Shown here one piece after another: positions 8,407 through 18,983 of a stretch of DNA of 64,000 nt. A program made the position numbers and the translations under genes. Where the stretch lies: positions 1-64,000 of the forward strand of contig NZ_BDOQ01000006.1 in assembly GCF_003112435.1 (NCBI RefSeq), written 5' to 3'. Each line of letters opens with the position of its first letter. Within the stretch, counting starts at the first letter, position 1. The notes under the pieces are model-generated. The model searched no databases and was not told the DNA's origin. It was given only the letters and a program-made list of their open reading frames with translations. Source of the stretch: Novimethylophilus kurashikiensis (GTDB lineage Bacteria; Pseudomonadota; Gammaproteobacteria; Burkholderiales; Methylophilaceae).

Positions 8407-11400
8407 TTATACCGTTGGCTCGCTATGATTTACCGGGAGGTAAGAAACTATCGTACCCGCTCCACTATCCGCCGAGATATGGAAACCATCCACCGAGTAC
8501 TGGCCTTGCAGCCTGATGGCGGCAGTATGCGTGCCATCGCTCAAGGTCAGCGTGCCTCCCGTGCCTGCAGCATTTTCGGCGAAATTAATTGTCGTTCCCG
8601 GACCTGAGAGAATATCGGCAAAATCAAGGCGATCGCCTTCGTTGAAGCCGGAAACCGTACCGGTATAAGCCGTCGATTGGTCGAGCTTGAGGGTACCGTT
8701 GCCCACGTCCGCAAAGGTCGTATCCTCCGACGAAGCGCTGCCGAACTCGATCGTCGCCGTACCGCCGATGAGCGCCGTACCGGTACCGCTCACGTTGCCT
8801 CCGACCATGATGTTGCCGTCATTGGCCCACAACAGACCGTTGTTGGACAAGTCGCCGCTGATGATGAGGCCGCCGCTGCCGGTCGCTTCCAGGGTGCCGG
8901 TATTGCTCACCGCATGGCTGCCCGTATCGATCACGAGCGCATTGCTGCCATTGGCGAGGATCGTACCTTCGTTGACCAGCAGCATCTGGCCTTGGCCGAT
9001 TTGGCCTGCACCTGAGATGGTGTTGTCGACGTTGATCAGGGCCGCATCAGACGTACCACCATAGATAATGTTGTTGGCGTTGTCCGACATCACCAATTGG
9101 CCACCGCCTTCGAGCGTTGCGCTCTTCACGAGGATTTCGAGTTCGGTCGAGTCATTGGTGGAACCCAGGACGATAGTACCGGTGTTGTCGATGATCCCGC
9201 CGATCGGCAGCATGGCGCCGTCGTTCACGGTCATCGTCCCGGCGTTTGTTATCACGGGATCTTGATCAAAAACGAAGTTGCCTACAGTTAACGCCCCTGC
9301 ATCCACGCCCAGTACGGTAATGGTCTCACCGGAAGCCAGCGTGATCACTGCATTGCCGGCGGAATCGTTGGCGATTTGCACATCGCTAAAGCTCGATATA
9401 CCGAAACCGATCAGGTCGATCTTGTCTGCAGCCAGATCAAAGTTGTGCAATACATCGTTCGTGATCGGTTGGGCGAACACGAAGAGATCGCTGCCGCTGG
9501 AACCGGTAAGCGTATCATCGCCCGACCAGGCAAAGATCGGCGACCCCGGCGCATAGGCTTCCACATTATCCGAAACGACGACGCTGCCTGTGGTGCCGTC
9601 CGCATTCGTCCAGTTATAGGTAACTGTAAGCACTAAAGCGCCAACATAGTCAGCGGGAGTCGTCACCGTTATCGCCGACGGATCGCTGGTCTGCATGGTC
9701 CAGCTGCCGTCACCATTGTTGACGCCCATGCTCAAGGTCCAGCCGGTCGGCATACCATTGACGGTATAACTAATGGTGTCGGCAACGTCGGGCGTAGGAT
9801 CCATCAAGGCAAGATTGATCGCTTCGCCAGCAATACCTGCAGGGTATTTCGTATTGTTGATGCTCGCTTGACCACTTACATTACCAGCACTATCTGCCGC
9901 CGTGACAACGATATCCTTGTTGCCGCTCCACGAAGGTGACAAGACTAAGCTGAACGTACCACCCGCCCCAACCGTGACACTGCCTTCACTCGTTCCTGCC
10001 ACCGTCACATTGACGGTGGAGCCTACGTCCGCAGTGCCAGTCAGCGTATGAGTGCTCGTATTGTAGGAAAGGCTCGATGGCGTGCTCGGCGCTGTGGTAT
10101 CCACCTTGTAACTAGCGTTATCCGCAACTGCACTATATGTAAGCGTAGCCAAATTACCCGCAGCATCGTTGATCGCGCCGCCATTCAGCGACAAGCCGTT
10201 GGCATTGAGGCTGATGCCGTTGGTGTCGGTTTGATTTGACTGTATCGTGTAAGTGAATACCAGAGAGGATGATCCGCTACCCGAGGCATAATTTGCCTGT
10301 ACAGTCGTCCCACCAATATTCAGGGCCAGCTGAGGCGTACCTGTCACAACAACGGATTCGCTCATTGCCACAGTGATGCTCACCACATCGCCCGCATTGA
10401 GGAAATTGTTCTGAACTCCCGTAGCGCTACTGATGGCAACGCTACCAACTGTCGGAACTGTCGTGTCGATGGTCTCGGTATAGGCTGTTGAAGCAGCGCT
10501 GACGTTACCGGCTGCATCGGTGGCCGTGACCGTGAAGCTATGAGAGCCTTGCGACAATGCCGATGGAGTAAACGTCCAATTGCCGCTCGCATCTGCCGTC
10601 GTCGTGCCTAATGTACTGGTACCGTCTTTGACAGTAACCGTGCTGCTGGCTTCCGCAGTACCGCTCAAGGTGGGGGTCGTATCATTGCTCGATCCACCGC
10701 TACTCACCGTACCCGTTACCGGCGACACGTTGTCGTTAATCGAACTAATGACCGGCGTGCCTGGTGCAGTGGTGTCGATGGTCTCGGTATAAGCCGTCGA
10801 AGCGGCACTGACATTGCCGGCTGTATCGGTCGCCGTCACCGTAAAGCTGTGCGAGCCATCGGATAATGTTGCCGAAGTATATGTCCAGTTGCCGTTCGCA
10901 TCTGCCGTAGTCGTGCCCAAGGTCGTCGTTCCATCCTTGACGGTCACCGTACTATTGGCTTCGGCGGTACCACTCAGAGTCGGCGTTGCATCGTTGCTGG
11001 AACCGCCGCTGCCAACCGTACCTGTCACTGGCGATACATTGTCGTTAATCGAACTAATTACCGGTGTATTTGGCACAGTCGTATCGACAGTAATATCCAG
11101 GGCAGCACTAGTGCTGCTGACGTTACCTGCCAGATCTGTTTGGAATGCGACCACATGATGCGTTCCCGCAGCAAGCGCGATATCGATGCTGAAACTACCG
11201 TTGCTTACGGTGCCGGTTCCAAGTGTCGCTTCGTTACCGTTCTGTATTCCGTTACCGTTGGTGTCGTCAAACAGCGTCACCGTCGCACCGTTCTCGCCGG
11301 AACCGCTGATCGTCAACCCGCTCGTATTCTTGGTGATATTGTCCGAATTGCTCGAGCCGGTGTCATCGGCAGCGGCCAGGTCGAGCGAGGCCGGAGCAAA

Positions 11401-14400
11401 GACAGTAGTATCAATGGTGACGGCATAGTTGGTCGAAGCTCCACTGGTATTACCTGCGGCATCAGTAGCCTTGGCCGAATATTGGTAAGTCGTGCCGTTG
11501 GATAGCGTAGTAGCATCTGCCAGGCTCCAGGCACCGCTGCTATTCGCAGTCGCGGTACCGATCGAAATCCCATCGCGGAACACGGTGATCGTGCTATTGG
11601 CCTCGGCCGTACCGCTGACCGTCAGCGTCGTATCGTTGGTGATGTGATCACCCACGGTACCGCTATCATTCGCGATTGCATTGATCGATGGCGCACTCGG
11701 GGCAGCAGTATCCACTGTCACCGCAAAAGCTGCGGAAGTGGCGCTATTGCCTGCGGCATCGGTCGAAACAGCGGTAAAGCCATGCGCTCCATCCGCCAAT
11801 GAGGTGCTGGGCCCAAAGCTCCATGCCCCACTGCCGTCCGCCGTGACTGTCCCGAGAACCGTCGTGCCATCCTTGACGGTCACTGAGCTGCCTGCCTCGG
11901 CTGTACCGGTAATCACTAAGGTAGTGTCGTTGGTAATGTGATCGCCCAGAGTTGCGCTATCGGTAGAGAATCCTGAAATCGTCGGCGTTGCAATGGAGTT
12001 GTCCAGCTTGAACGTAATGCTCGCCGTCGCTACATTGCCCGCCGTGTCGGTATCCGTCACAACCACGGTATGGTTGCCGTCCGCCGTAGGCGCCACATAG
12101 CTGCCGCTCGGCGTGCCGCCATCCACGGTATAAGTGCGCGTTACATCTCCCGCCGTCGCGCTCACGGTCAGCGAGCCGTCCTTAGTGATCAGGTCGTTGT
12201 TCGAGCTACCCGTATCATTCGTCAGCGAAACCGTCGGCGTTGCGATGGTGGTATCCAGCACATAAGACTGAACGGCCACCGGACCCGATTGGGCATCGGT
12301 ATTCACCACCTTGAACTCGATCGCGCTGCTGCCCGAGAGCGTTGTGTTCCAACTGACTGAGGTGCCGGATACCGAGGTGACTGCACTCCAGGTAGCGCCG
12401 CCGTCGACCGACCCGAGTACCGATTCGCCCGCACCCAGGGGAGCGCTCAACGTCGCGGTAATGGTCTGCGCGGCCGTCTTGGTAATGAAGTCAGAACTGC
12501 TGCTGCCGGTATCCGACGAGATATGGATGTTACTGATCGTCGTAGTCGGCGTCTCGATCACATTGGTGACGCTGATCGCCACTGCCTGGGCCGTATCGGC
12601 AATGCCGTCGTTGGCATGGACGATGATGTCGTACACATTGTTGCCGCCCGCATCCGCCGGAGCCTCGTAATTGGGCGAGGTCTTGAAGGTGACGGCGCCT
12701 GTGGCGCTATTGATGTTGAACAACGAGGCATCCGTGCCCGACAGGGAATACGTCAGGCTGGGGCCGTCTATGTCGGTCGCGGTAACGGTATACACCGCCG
12801 TCGAGGTCGAAACATTTTCCGGCGTGCTTGCAGTAGCGCCCGAAGTGATCACGGGCGCATCATTGGTGCCGGTCACCGTCCAGGAAACCGAAGCCGCCGT
12901 CGTCGCGATGCCGTCGGAGACACCGTAATTCACGGTCACCGTCGTCGTCTGGCCAGCGGCCAGGCTCTGGAAGGCCGCGTTGGTCGGATCGAGCGTGAAG
13001 CTGTGTGTAGCCGCGTCATAGGCAACACCTGTCGGCAGACTGACCGGAACATTGACCACGGACAACGTCGTGCCATCATCCACGTCGGAGGCATTCGCCA
13101 GGGCATTCAAGGTCGCTTTGCTGCCATCCTCGGTCGCGGTTCCAGTGACTGCGCCGGTAACGACAGGTGCGTCATTGGTACCGGTCACAGTGAAGCTGAC
13201 GGAAGCTGCGGTCGTAGCGATACCGTCGGTCACACCATAATTGACTGTGATTACTGTGGTCTGACCCTGTGCCAAATGCTGATAAGCCGCATCGGACGGA
13301 TCGAGCGTGAAGGTTTGGGCAACAGCATCGTAGGTAACACCGGCCGGCAAGGTGACGGGGATATTGGTGACCGCAAGCACGGTGCTATCGTCTACATCGC
13401 TGGCATTGGCCAGGGCATTGACCGTAGCAGTCGCGCCGTCTTCGGTTGCACTGCCCGTGACTGCACCGGTGACGACAGGGGCATCGTTAGTGCCGGTCAC
13501 CGTGATGGTCAGGGAACTGGTACCGGTCGCAATGCCGTCGGAAACCTGATAATTAACGACCACATCCTGGGTTGCCCCGGCCTTGAGATGATCGTAGGCA
13601 CCGACCGTGGGATCGAAGCTGTAGCTGCCGTCGCTGTTGAACACCAGTCCGGCGGGCGCCGTGGCGGTCAGGCTATAGCTGAGTGAGGCATTGTCGTCGA
13701 CATCGGTCGCAGTGACATTGCCTTGCACAATAGCGCCACCCTCAGTTGCCGCATCGGACTTGGCTTGAGCGATAGGCGCATCGTTGGTACCTGTGACAGT
13801 GAAGCTGACTGAGGCAGGCGTGGTCGTGATGCCGTCGGAGACCTCGTAGCTGACTGTGACCGTTGTAGTCTGCCCCTGGGCCAGATGCTGATAGGCCGCA
13901 TCAGACGGGTCGAGCGTAAAGTTGTGCGTATTGGCATCGAAGGTCACACCAGCCGGCAGTGTTGCGATATTGGTGACGGAGAGCGTCGTGCTGTCATCCA
14001 CATCGGAGGCATTTGCCAAAGCATTGAGCGTGACAGTACTGCTGTCTTCCGTCGCATTGCCGGTGACGGCGCCTGTGACCACTGGGGCGTCATTGGTACC
14101 GGTCACCGTGAAGCTGACAGAAGCCGCAGTCGTGGCGATACCGTCGGTCACACCGTAGTTGACCGTGACAACTGTGGTCTGGCCTTGCGCAAGATGCTGG
14201 TAAGCCGTACCTGTCGGGTCCAGCGTGAAGGTCTGGGCAACGGCATCGTAGGTCACCCCAGCCGGCAAGGTGACAGGTACATCGGTCACAGCAAGCACGG
14301 TACTGTCGTCCACGTCGCTGGCGTTGGCCAGGGCGTTGACTGTCGCAGTAGCACCATCCTCGGTTGCAGTACCGGTGACTGCGCCGGTTACGACAGGCGC

Positions 14401-17400
14401 ATCATTGGTGCCGGTGACGGTGAAGCTGACAGAGGCTGCGGTGGTGGCTATGCCGTCGGTCACGCCGTAGTTGACCGTCACCACCGTGGTTTGGCCTTGG
14501 GCCAGGTGCTGATACGCCGCATCGGAGGGATCGAGGGTAAAGGATTGCGTACCAGCGTCGTAAGTCACACCGGCAGGCAATGTCACTGGCACGTTGGTGA
14601 TTGCGAGCACAGTGTTGTCGTCCACATCGCTCGCATTGGCCAAGGCATTGACTGTCGCAGTCGCGCCATCCTCGGTTGCAGTACCGATCACAGCCCCGGT
14701 GACGACAGGTGCATCATTGGTGCCGGTCACGGTGAAGCTGACGGAGGCTGCAGTCGTGGCGATGCCGTCAGTAACACCATAATTAACAGTAACGACCGTC
14801 GTCTGGCCTTGTGCAAGATGCTGATAGGCAGTATCAGATGGATCGAGCGTAAAGGTCTGCGCTACTGCGTCATAGGTGACACCGGCGGGTAGTGTGGCAG
14901 GCACATTAGTCACAGCGAGCACGGTGTTGTCGTCCACATCGGAGGCATTGGCCAAGGCATTGACCGTGGCAGTCGCGCCGTCTTCGGTCGCAGTGCCGGT
15001 TACTGCGCCAGTCACCACAGGCGCATCGTTGGTGCCGGTGATCGTAAAGCTGACGACGGCCGGCGTCGTCGTGATGCTGTCGCTGACGCTGTAATTGATC
15101 GTGACCGTCGTTGTCTGGCCCTGCGCAAGATGTTGATAGGCGTTATCGGACGGATCCAGGGTGAAGGAGTGGCTGGTTGCATCGTAGCTCACGCCGGCCG
15201 GCAGGCTGGCGGGCACATCAACGACCGTCAGGGTGGTGCCGTGATCGACGTCGGAGGCATTCGCCAGTGCGTCTAGCGTCACTGTGCTCTGATCCTCCGT
15301 GGCGGAACCGGTCACTGCGCCGGTGACGATGGGCGCATCATTGGTGCCTCTGACGGTGACCGTCACGGTCTGGTCGACATAGGCGCCCTGATCGTCGGTC
15401 ACACGCACCGTAAAAGTTTCGTCGTGGCTTTCGCCCGCAGCCAGGGATTGCACGTTGGATGCATCGTTATTGAGCGTGTAAGTCCACTTGCCGTTGGCAT
15501 CGACGGCGATGCTGCCGTAAGTACCGGTATCGCCGCCCTGCACGCTCCAGGTCTGGGTCGCACCGTGGTCGACATCGCTTGCGCTTAATTGGCCGCTGAT
15601 CGCAGTGACAACATCTTCCTGCACGCTGCCGGTTGTATCCGCAGCGGCATTGGTCACCACGGGCGTATCGTTGGTGCCAGTCAAGGTAAAGCTCACGCTT
15701 GCCGGCGTGGTGGCAATACCATCTGTGACCCCGTAGTTCACGGTTACCGTCGTGGTTTCGCCCTGAGCCAGCGCTTGATAGGCCGCATCGGAAGGATTGA
15801 GCGCGAAGCTGTGCGTTGCCGCGTCGTAGCTGACGCCAGCCGGCAGGCTGGCCGGAACATTAACGACGGACAGGGTCGTGCTGTCATCCACGTCCGATGC
15901 ATTCGCCAAGGCGTTCAGGGTGACAGTGCTGCCATCTTCCGTAGCATTGCCGGTGACGGCGCCTGTGACCACTGGGGCGTCATTGGTACCGGTTACCGTG
16001 AAGCTGACAGAAGCCGCAGTCGTGGCGATACCGTCGGTCACACCGTAGTTGACTGTCACCACCGTGGTTTGGCCTTGGGCCAAATGCTGGTAAGCGGTGT
16101 CAGATGGGTCGAGCGTGAAGGTCTGGGCAACAGCATCGTAGGTCACCCCAGCCGGCAAGGCGACAGGAACATCGGTCACGGCAAGCACGGTGCTATCGTC
16201 TACATCGCTGGCGTTGGCCAGAGCATTGACCGTGGCAGTCGCGCCGTCTTCAGTCGCAGTGCCGGTCACGGCACCAGTCACAACGGGGGCGTCGTTAGTG
16301 CCGGTGACGGTGAAGCTGACAGAGGCCGCGGTGGTGGCGATGCCGTCGGTCACGCCATAGTTCACCGTAACAACCGTGGTCTGGCCTTGCGCCAAATGCT
16401 GGTAAGCGGTGTCAGATGGGTCCAGCGTGAAGGTCTGGGCAACAGCATCGTAGGTCACCCCAGCCGGCAAGGCGACAGGAACGTTGGTCACGGCGAGCAC
16501 GGTGCTATCGTCTACATCGCTGGCGTTGGCCAGGGCGTTGACCGTCGCAGTCGCGCCATCTTCAGTTGCAGTGCCGGCAACAGCGCCGGTCACGACAGGC
16601 GCATCGTTAGTACCGGTGACGGTGAAGCTGACGGAAGCCGCAGTCGTGGCGATACCGTCAGTGACGCCATAGTTCACCGAAACAACTGTGGTCTGGCCTT
16701 GTGCAAGATGCTGATAAGCCGCATCGGAAGGATCGAGCGTAAAGGATTGCGTGCCTGCATCATAGGTCACACCAGCCGGCAATGTGGCTGGAACGTTGGC
16801 CACGGCAAGCGTCGTGCCATTATCCACATCGGATGCATGAGCCAGGGCATTGAGGGTAACAGTGCTGCCGTCTTCGACCGCACCACTAGTGACGGCGCCC
16901 GTTACCACTGGCGCGTCGTTAGTGCCATTGACCGTGACGGTAATGGTTTGGTCGACATACGCACCCTGATCGTCGGTGACGCGGATGGTAAAGGTCTCGT
17001 CGTGGCTTTCGCCTGCCGCCAGGGCTTGAACATTGGCCGCGCCATTGTTAAGCGTGTAAGTCCACTGCCCGCCGGCATCGACCGCGATGCTGCCGTAAGT
17101 ACCCGCATCGGAGCCGTGTACGCTCCAGGCCTGAGTCGCTCCGGTATCAACATCGCTTGCGCTGAGTTGGCCGCTGGCCGTAGTGACGATATCTTCCTGC
17201 ACATTGCCGGCCGTTGCGGCCGATGTATTTGTGACGACGGGGGCATCGTTGGTGCCGGTAACGGTGTAACTGACCGAAGCGGCCGTGGTTGCGATACCGT
17301 CCGAGACACCATAGTTAACCGTTACCGTCGTTGTTTGGCCAGCCGCCAAGGACTGATATGCGGCATTGGTTGGGTCAAGCGTGAAGGAGTGCGTGCCTGC

Positions 17401-18957
17401 ATCGTAGCTGACACCGCCCGGTAGACTTGCTGGCACGTTTACGACAGAAAGCACAGCGCCATCGTCCACGTCGCTCACATTCGCCAATGCATTGAGGGTG
17501 ACCTTGGCACCATCCTCGACTGCACTCCCAGTTACGGCACCGCTGACGACAGGCGCATCGTTGGTTCCAGTAACGGTAAAGCTAACCGAAGCCGCCGTCG
17601 TGTCTGTCCCGTCGGATACGCCGTAATTCACCGTTACCGTCGTAATCGCCCCTTCCGCCAAGTGCTGATAAGCAGCATCGGTCGGGTCGAGCGTGAAGGA
17701 ATGCGTGGCTGCATCGTAGCTGACACCGCTCGGCAAACCGGCCGGAACATTAACAACGGAAAGCACAGCACCGTCATCCACGTCATTAGCATTGGCCAAG
17801 GCATTGAGCGTGACCTTGGCACCATCTTCAACAGCCGCCCCGGTGACAGCCCCTGTGACTGCCGGTGCATCGTTGTTACCGGTAATCGTGAAGCTGACGG
17901 AGGCGCCGGTTGTGGCACTACCATCGCTGACGCCGTAATTCACCGTCACCGTCGTTGTCTGACCCGCTGCCAGATGCTGATAGGCAGCATTTGCAGGATC
18001 GAGCGTGAAGGAATGCGTAGCCGCATCATAGGCCACACCAGCTGGCAAGCTGGACGGCACATTCACGACAGTCAGTACCGCACCGTCATCCACATCGCTG
18101 GCATTTGCCAGCGCATTCAGCGTGACCTTGGCCCCGTCTTCGACGGCAGCGCCGGTTACAGCACTTGTCACCACAGGGGCATCATTGGAACCGGTGATCG
18201 TGAAACTGACCGAGGCTGCAGTAGTGGCCACGCCATCGGATACGCCGTAGCTGATCGTGACGGTCGTCGTCTGTCCGGCAGCAAGATGCTGATAAGCCGC
18301 GTTGGACGGATCCAGCGTAAAAGCATGGTTCGCGGCATCGTAGGTGACGCCGGCAGGCAACGTGGCAGGCACATTGACAACATGCAGTACTGTCCCGGTA
18401 TCGACGTCGGAAGCATTGGCCAGGGCGTTCATGGTGACCTTGCTACCGTCTTCCACCGCAGCGCCTTTGACTGCGCCTGTGACGACCGGGGCATCGTTGA
18501 CGCCTGCGATCTGTACGGTTGCAGTGGCCCAGCTCAGCGTGCCATTGCCCAGCCGGATGGCGTAGGTAAAGCTATCGGTCATGTATTGACCGGCATTGAG
18601 ATGCTGTAGTTGATCCTTGAAGGTAGCGCTCAGGGTATTGGAGTCATAGCCAACCTTGCCGTCGGATGTAATCCAGATCTTGGCACCGTTCAGGCTGGTA
18701 TCGGCGCTGACGGATTCTGCCCGGCCCGTATCCTGGGTCAGCAGGTCAGCCGGCCGGGTACCGCCGGAGCTGATGCCGTCATCGAGCGAGTAAAGCACTT
18801 TGGCATTGCCGCCGAGATCGTTCGCCATCACATCGATGTATACGATATTCGTCGAGTCTTCTGTCAGGCCAGTCGTCGAGGCCAAGAAGAGATCGTCGGT
18901 CGCTTGCGGCGTATTGCCGAAGGAGGTGATGGTGCCGCTTGTGGTCGTCGTTGCCAT
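8407..18957 (-). CDS. Giant VCBS/cadherin/Ig-like repeat adhesin
   Basis: This 3516-aa repeat protein has a non-repetitive N-terminus of about 155 aa. It then has about 18 VCBS-type repeats, mostly 104 aa (APVVTGAVTG-ATEDG...SFTVTGTND). Two longer VCBS copies contain SASDVD and TDDQGAYVDQT, and one cadherin-like repeat contains ATDIDGPSLTYSLSGTD. From about residue 2140 to 2940 come bacterial Ig-like repeats (TPTLSGTAEANSTVTVKDGT...TDTAGNVSAAS). The C-terminus has an RTX-like GDDTLTGSSGSDLFVF segment at about residue 3143 and an autotransporter-like Asn/Gly-rich stretch. There is no Sec signal, which fits type I secretion of a LapA/BapA-class adhesin. No dedicated ABC transporter or adaptor lies in the window. 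The start is an ATG preceded by AGGGG. It is probably co-transcribed with the PilZ gene 26 bp upstream. Confidence 0.9.
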   Translation of the reverse strand: MATTTTSGTITSFGNTPQATDDLFLASTTGLTEDSTNIVYIDVMANDLGGNAKVLYSLDDGISSGGTRPADLLTQDTGRAESVSADTSLNGAKIWITSDGKVGYDSNTLSATFKDQLQHLNAGQYMTDSFTYAIRLGNGTLSWATATVQIAGVNDAPVVTGAVKGAAVEDGSKVTMNALANASDVDTGTVLHVVNVPATLPAGVTYDAANHAFTLDPSNAAYQHLAAGQTTTVTISYGVSDGVATTAASVSFTITGSNDAPVVTSAVTGAAVEDGAKVTLNALANASDVDDGAVLTVVNVPSSLPAGVAYDAATHSFTLDPANAAYQHLAAGQTTTVTVNYGVSDGSATTGASVSFTITGNNDAPAVTGAVTGAAVEDGAKVTLNALANANDVDDGAVLSVVNVPAGLPSGVSYDAATHSFTLDPTDAAYQHLAEGAITTVTVNYGVSDGTDTTAASVSFTVTGTNDAPVVSGAVTGSAVEDGAKVTLNALANVSDVDDGAVLSVVNVPASLPGGVSYDAGTHSFTLDPTNAAYQSLAAGQTTTVTVNYGVSDGIATTAASVSYTVTGTNDAPVVTNTSAATAGNVQEDIVTTASGQLSASDVDTGATQAWSVHGSDAGTYGSIAVDAGGQWTYTLNNGAANVQALAAGESHDETFTIRVTDDQGAYVDQTITVTVNGTNDAPVVTGAVTSGAVEDGSTVTLNALAHASDVDNGTTLAVANVPATLPAGVTYDAGTQSFTLDPSDAAYQHLAQGQTTVVSVNYGVTDGIATTAASVSFTVTGTNDAPVVTGAVAGTATEDGATATVNALANASDVDDSTVLAVTNVPVALPAGVTYDAVAQTFTLDPSDTAYQHLAQGQTTVVTVNYGVTDGIATTAASVSFTVTGTNDAPVVTGAVTGTATEDGATATVNALANASDVDDSTVLAVTDVPVALPAGVTYDAVAQTFTLDPSDTAYQHLAQGQTTVVTVNYGVTDGIATTAASVSFTVTGTNDAPVVTGAVTGNATEDGSTVTLNALANASDVDDSTTLSVVNVPASLPAGVSYDAATHSFALNPSDAAYQALAQGETTTVTVNYGVTDGIATTPASVSFTLTGTNDTPVVTNAAADTTGSVQEDVVTAISGQLSASDVDHGATQTWSVQGGDTGTYGSIAVDANGKWTYTLNNDASNVQSLAAGESHDETFTVRVTDDQGAYVDQTVTVTVRGTNDAPIVTGAVTGSATEDQSTVTLDALANASDVDHGTTLTVVDVPASLPAGVSYDATSHSFTLDPSDNAYQHLAQGQTTTVTINYSVSDSITTTPAVVSFTITGTNDAPVVTGAVTGTATEDGATATVNALANASDVDDNTVLAVTNVPATLPAGVTYDAVAQTFTLDPSDTAYQHLAQGQTTVVTVNYGVTDGIATTAASVSFTVTGTNDAPVVTGAVIGTATEDGATATVNALANASDVDDNTVLAITNVPVTLPAGVTYDAGTQSFTLDPSDAAYQHLAQGQTTVVTVNYGVTDGIATTAASVSFTVTGTNDAPVVTGAVTGTATEDGATATVNALANASDVDDSTVLAVTDVPVTLPAGVTYDAVAQTFTLDPTGTAYQHLAQGQTTVVTVNYGVTDGIATTAASVSFTVTGTNDAPVVTGAVTGNATEDSSTVTLNALANASDVDDSTTLSVTNIATLPAGVTFDANTHNFTLDPSDAAYQHLAQGQTTTVTVSYEVSDGITTTPASVSFTVTGTNDAPIAQAKSDAATEGGAIVQGNVTATDVDDNASLSYSLTATAPAGLVFNSDGSYSFDPTVGAYDHLKAGATQDVVVNYQVSDGIATGTSSLTITVTGTNDAPVVTGAVTGSATEDGATATVNALANASDVDDSTVLAVTNIPVTLPAGVTYDAVAQTFTLDPSDAAYQHLAQGQTTVITVNYGVTDGIATTAASVSFTVTGTNDAPVVTGAVTGTATEDGSKATLNALANASDVDDGTTLSVVNVPVSLPTGVAYDAATHSFTLDPTNAAFQSLAAGQTTTVTVNYGVSDGIATTAASVSWTVTGTNDAPVITSGATASTPENVSTSTAVYTVTATDIDGPSLTYSLSGTDASLFNINSATGAVTFKTSPNYEAPADAGGNNVYDIIVHANDGIADTAQAVAISVTNVIETPTTTISNIHISSDTGSSSSDFITKTAAQTITATLSAPLGAGESVLGSVDGGATWSAVTSVSGTSVSWNTTLSGSSAIEFKVVNTDAQSGPVAVQSYVLDTTIATPTVSLTNDTGSSNNDLITKDGSLTVSATAGDVTRTYTVDGGTPSGSYVAPTADGNHTVVVTDTDTAGNVATASITFKLDNSIATPTISGFSTDSATLGDHITNDTTLVITGTAEAGSSVTVKDGTTVLGTVTADGSGAWSFGPSTSLADGAHGFTAVSTDAAGNSATSAAFAVTVDTAAPSAPSINAIANDSGTVGDHITNDTTLTVSGTAEANSTITVFRDGISIGTATANSSGAWSLADATTLSNGTTYQYSAKATDAAGNTSGASTNYAVTIDTTVFAPASLDLAAADDTGSSNSDNITKNTSGLTISGSGENGATVTLFDDTNGNGIQNGNEATLGTGTVSNGSFSIDIALAAGTHHVVAFQTDLAGNVSSTSAALDITVDTTVPNTPVISSINDNVSPVTGTVGSGGSSNDATPTLSGTAEANSTVTVKDGTTTLGTTTADANGNWTYTSATLSDGSHSFTVTATDTAGNVSAASTAYTETIDTTAPGTPVISSINDNVSPVTGTVSSGGSSNDTTPTLSGTAEASSTVTVKDGTSTLGTTTADASGNWTFTPSALSQGSHSFTVTATDAAGNVSAASTAYTETIDTTVPTVGSVAISSATGVQNNFLNAGDVVSITVAMSESVVVTGTPQLALNIGGTTVQANYASGSGSSSLVFTYTIQSNQTDTNGISLNANGLSLNGGAINDAAGNLATLTYSAVADNASYKVDTTAPSTPSSLSYNTSTHTLTGTADVGSTVNVTVAGTSEGSVTVGAGGTFSLVLSPSWSGNKDIVVTAADSAGNVSGQASINNTKYPAGIAGEAINLALMDPTPDVADTISYTVNGMPTGWTLSMGVNNGDGSWTMQTSDPSAITVTTPADYVGALVLTVTYNWTNADGTTGSVVVSDNVEAYAPGSPIFAWSGDDTLTGSSGSDLFVFAQPITNDVLHNFDLAADKIDLIGFGISSFSDVQIANDSAGNAVITLASGETITVLGVDAGALTVGNFVFDQDPVITNAGTMTVNDGAMLPIGGIIDNTGTIVLGSTNDSTELEILVKSATLEGGGQLVMSDNANNIIYGGTSDAALINVDNTISGAGQIGQGQMLLVNEGTILANGSNALVIDTGSHAVSNTGTLEATGSGGLIISGDLSNNGLLWANDGNIMVGGNVSGTGTALIGGTATIEFGSASSEDTTFADVGNGTLKLDQSTAYTGTVSGFNEGDRLDFADILSGPGTTINFAENAAGTGGTLTLSDGTHTAAIRLQGQYSVDGFHISADSGAGTIVSYLPVNHSEPTV
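10430..11100 (-). repeat. Two near-identical Ig-like repeat units in the adhesin gene
   Basis: Two successive units of about 306 bp encode TPVISSINDNVSPVTGTV...TAYTETIDTT with only a few substitutions. The near-identity at DNA level suggests a recent duplication or gene conversion. Confidence 0.75.
12850..18490 (-). repeat. Tandem array of ~312-bp VCBS repeats
   Basis: About 18 consecutive units of about 312 bp (104 codons) lie inside the adhesin gene. Units between about 13180 and 16900 are the most alike, with long blocks such as LAQGQTTVVTVNYGVTDG repeated in nearly every unit, while the outer units have diverged more. This pattern fits expansion and homogenisation from the centre. Copy number is likely to vary between strains, and the region is a risk for mis-assembly. 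Confidence 0.85.
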
Positions 18958-18983
18958 GGTTTTCCCCTGCTGATGTTGTGACG

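Noticed and set aside
12850-18490. Tandem repeats as a possible CRISPR array
   Set aside because: Units are 312 bp, coding and in frame; there are no short repeats with unique spacers.
12523-18609. Long plus-strand open frames (up to 611 codons) rich in Arg, His and Gly across the adhesin repeats
   Set aside because: They are antisense shadows of the repeat gene: same period of about 104 codons, no ribosome sites, and compositions such as GHGEHGAIVYIAG that only mirror the VCBS codons.
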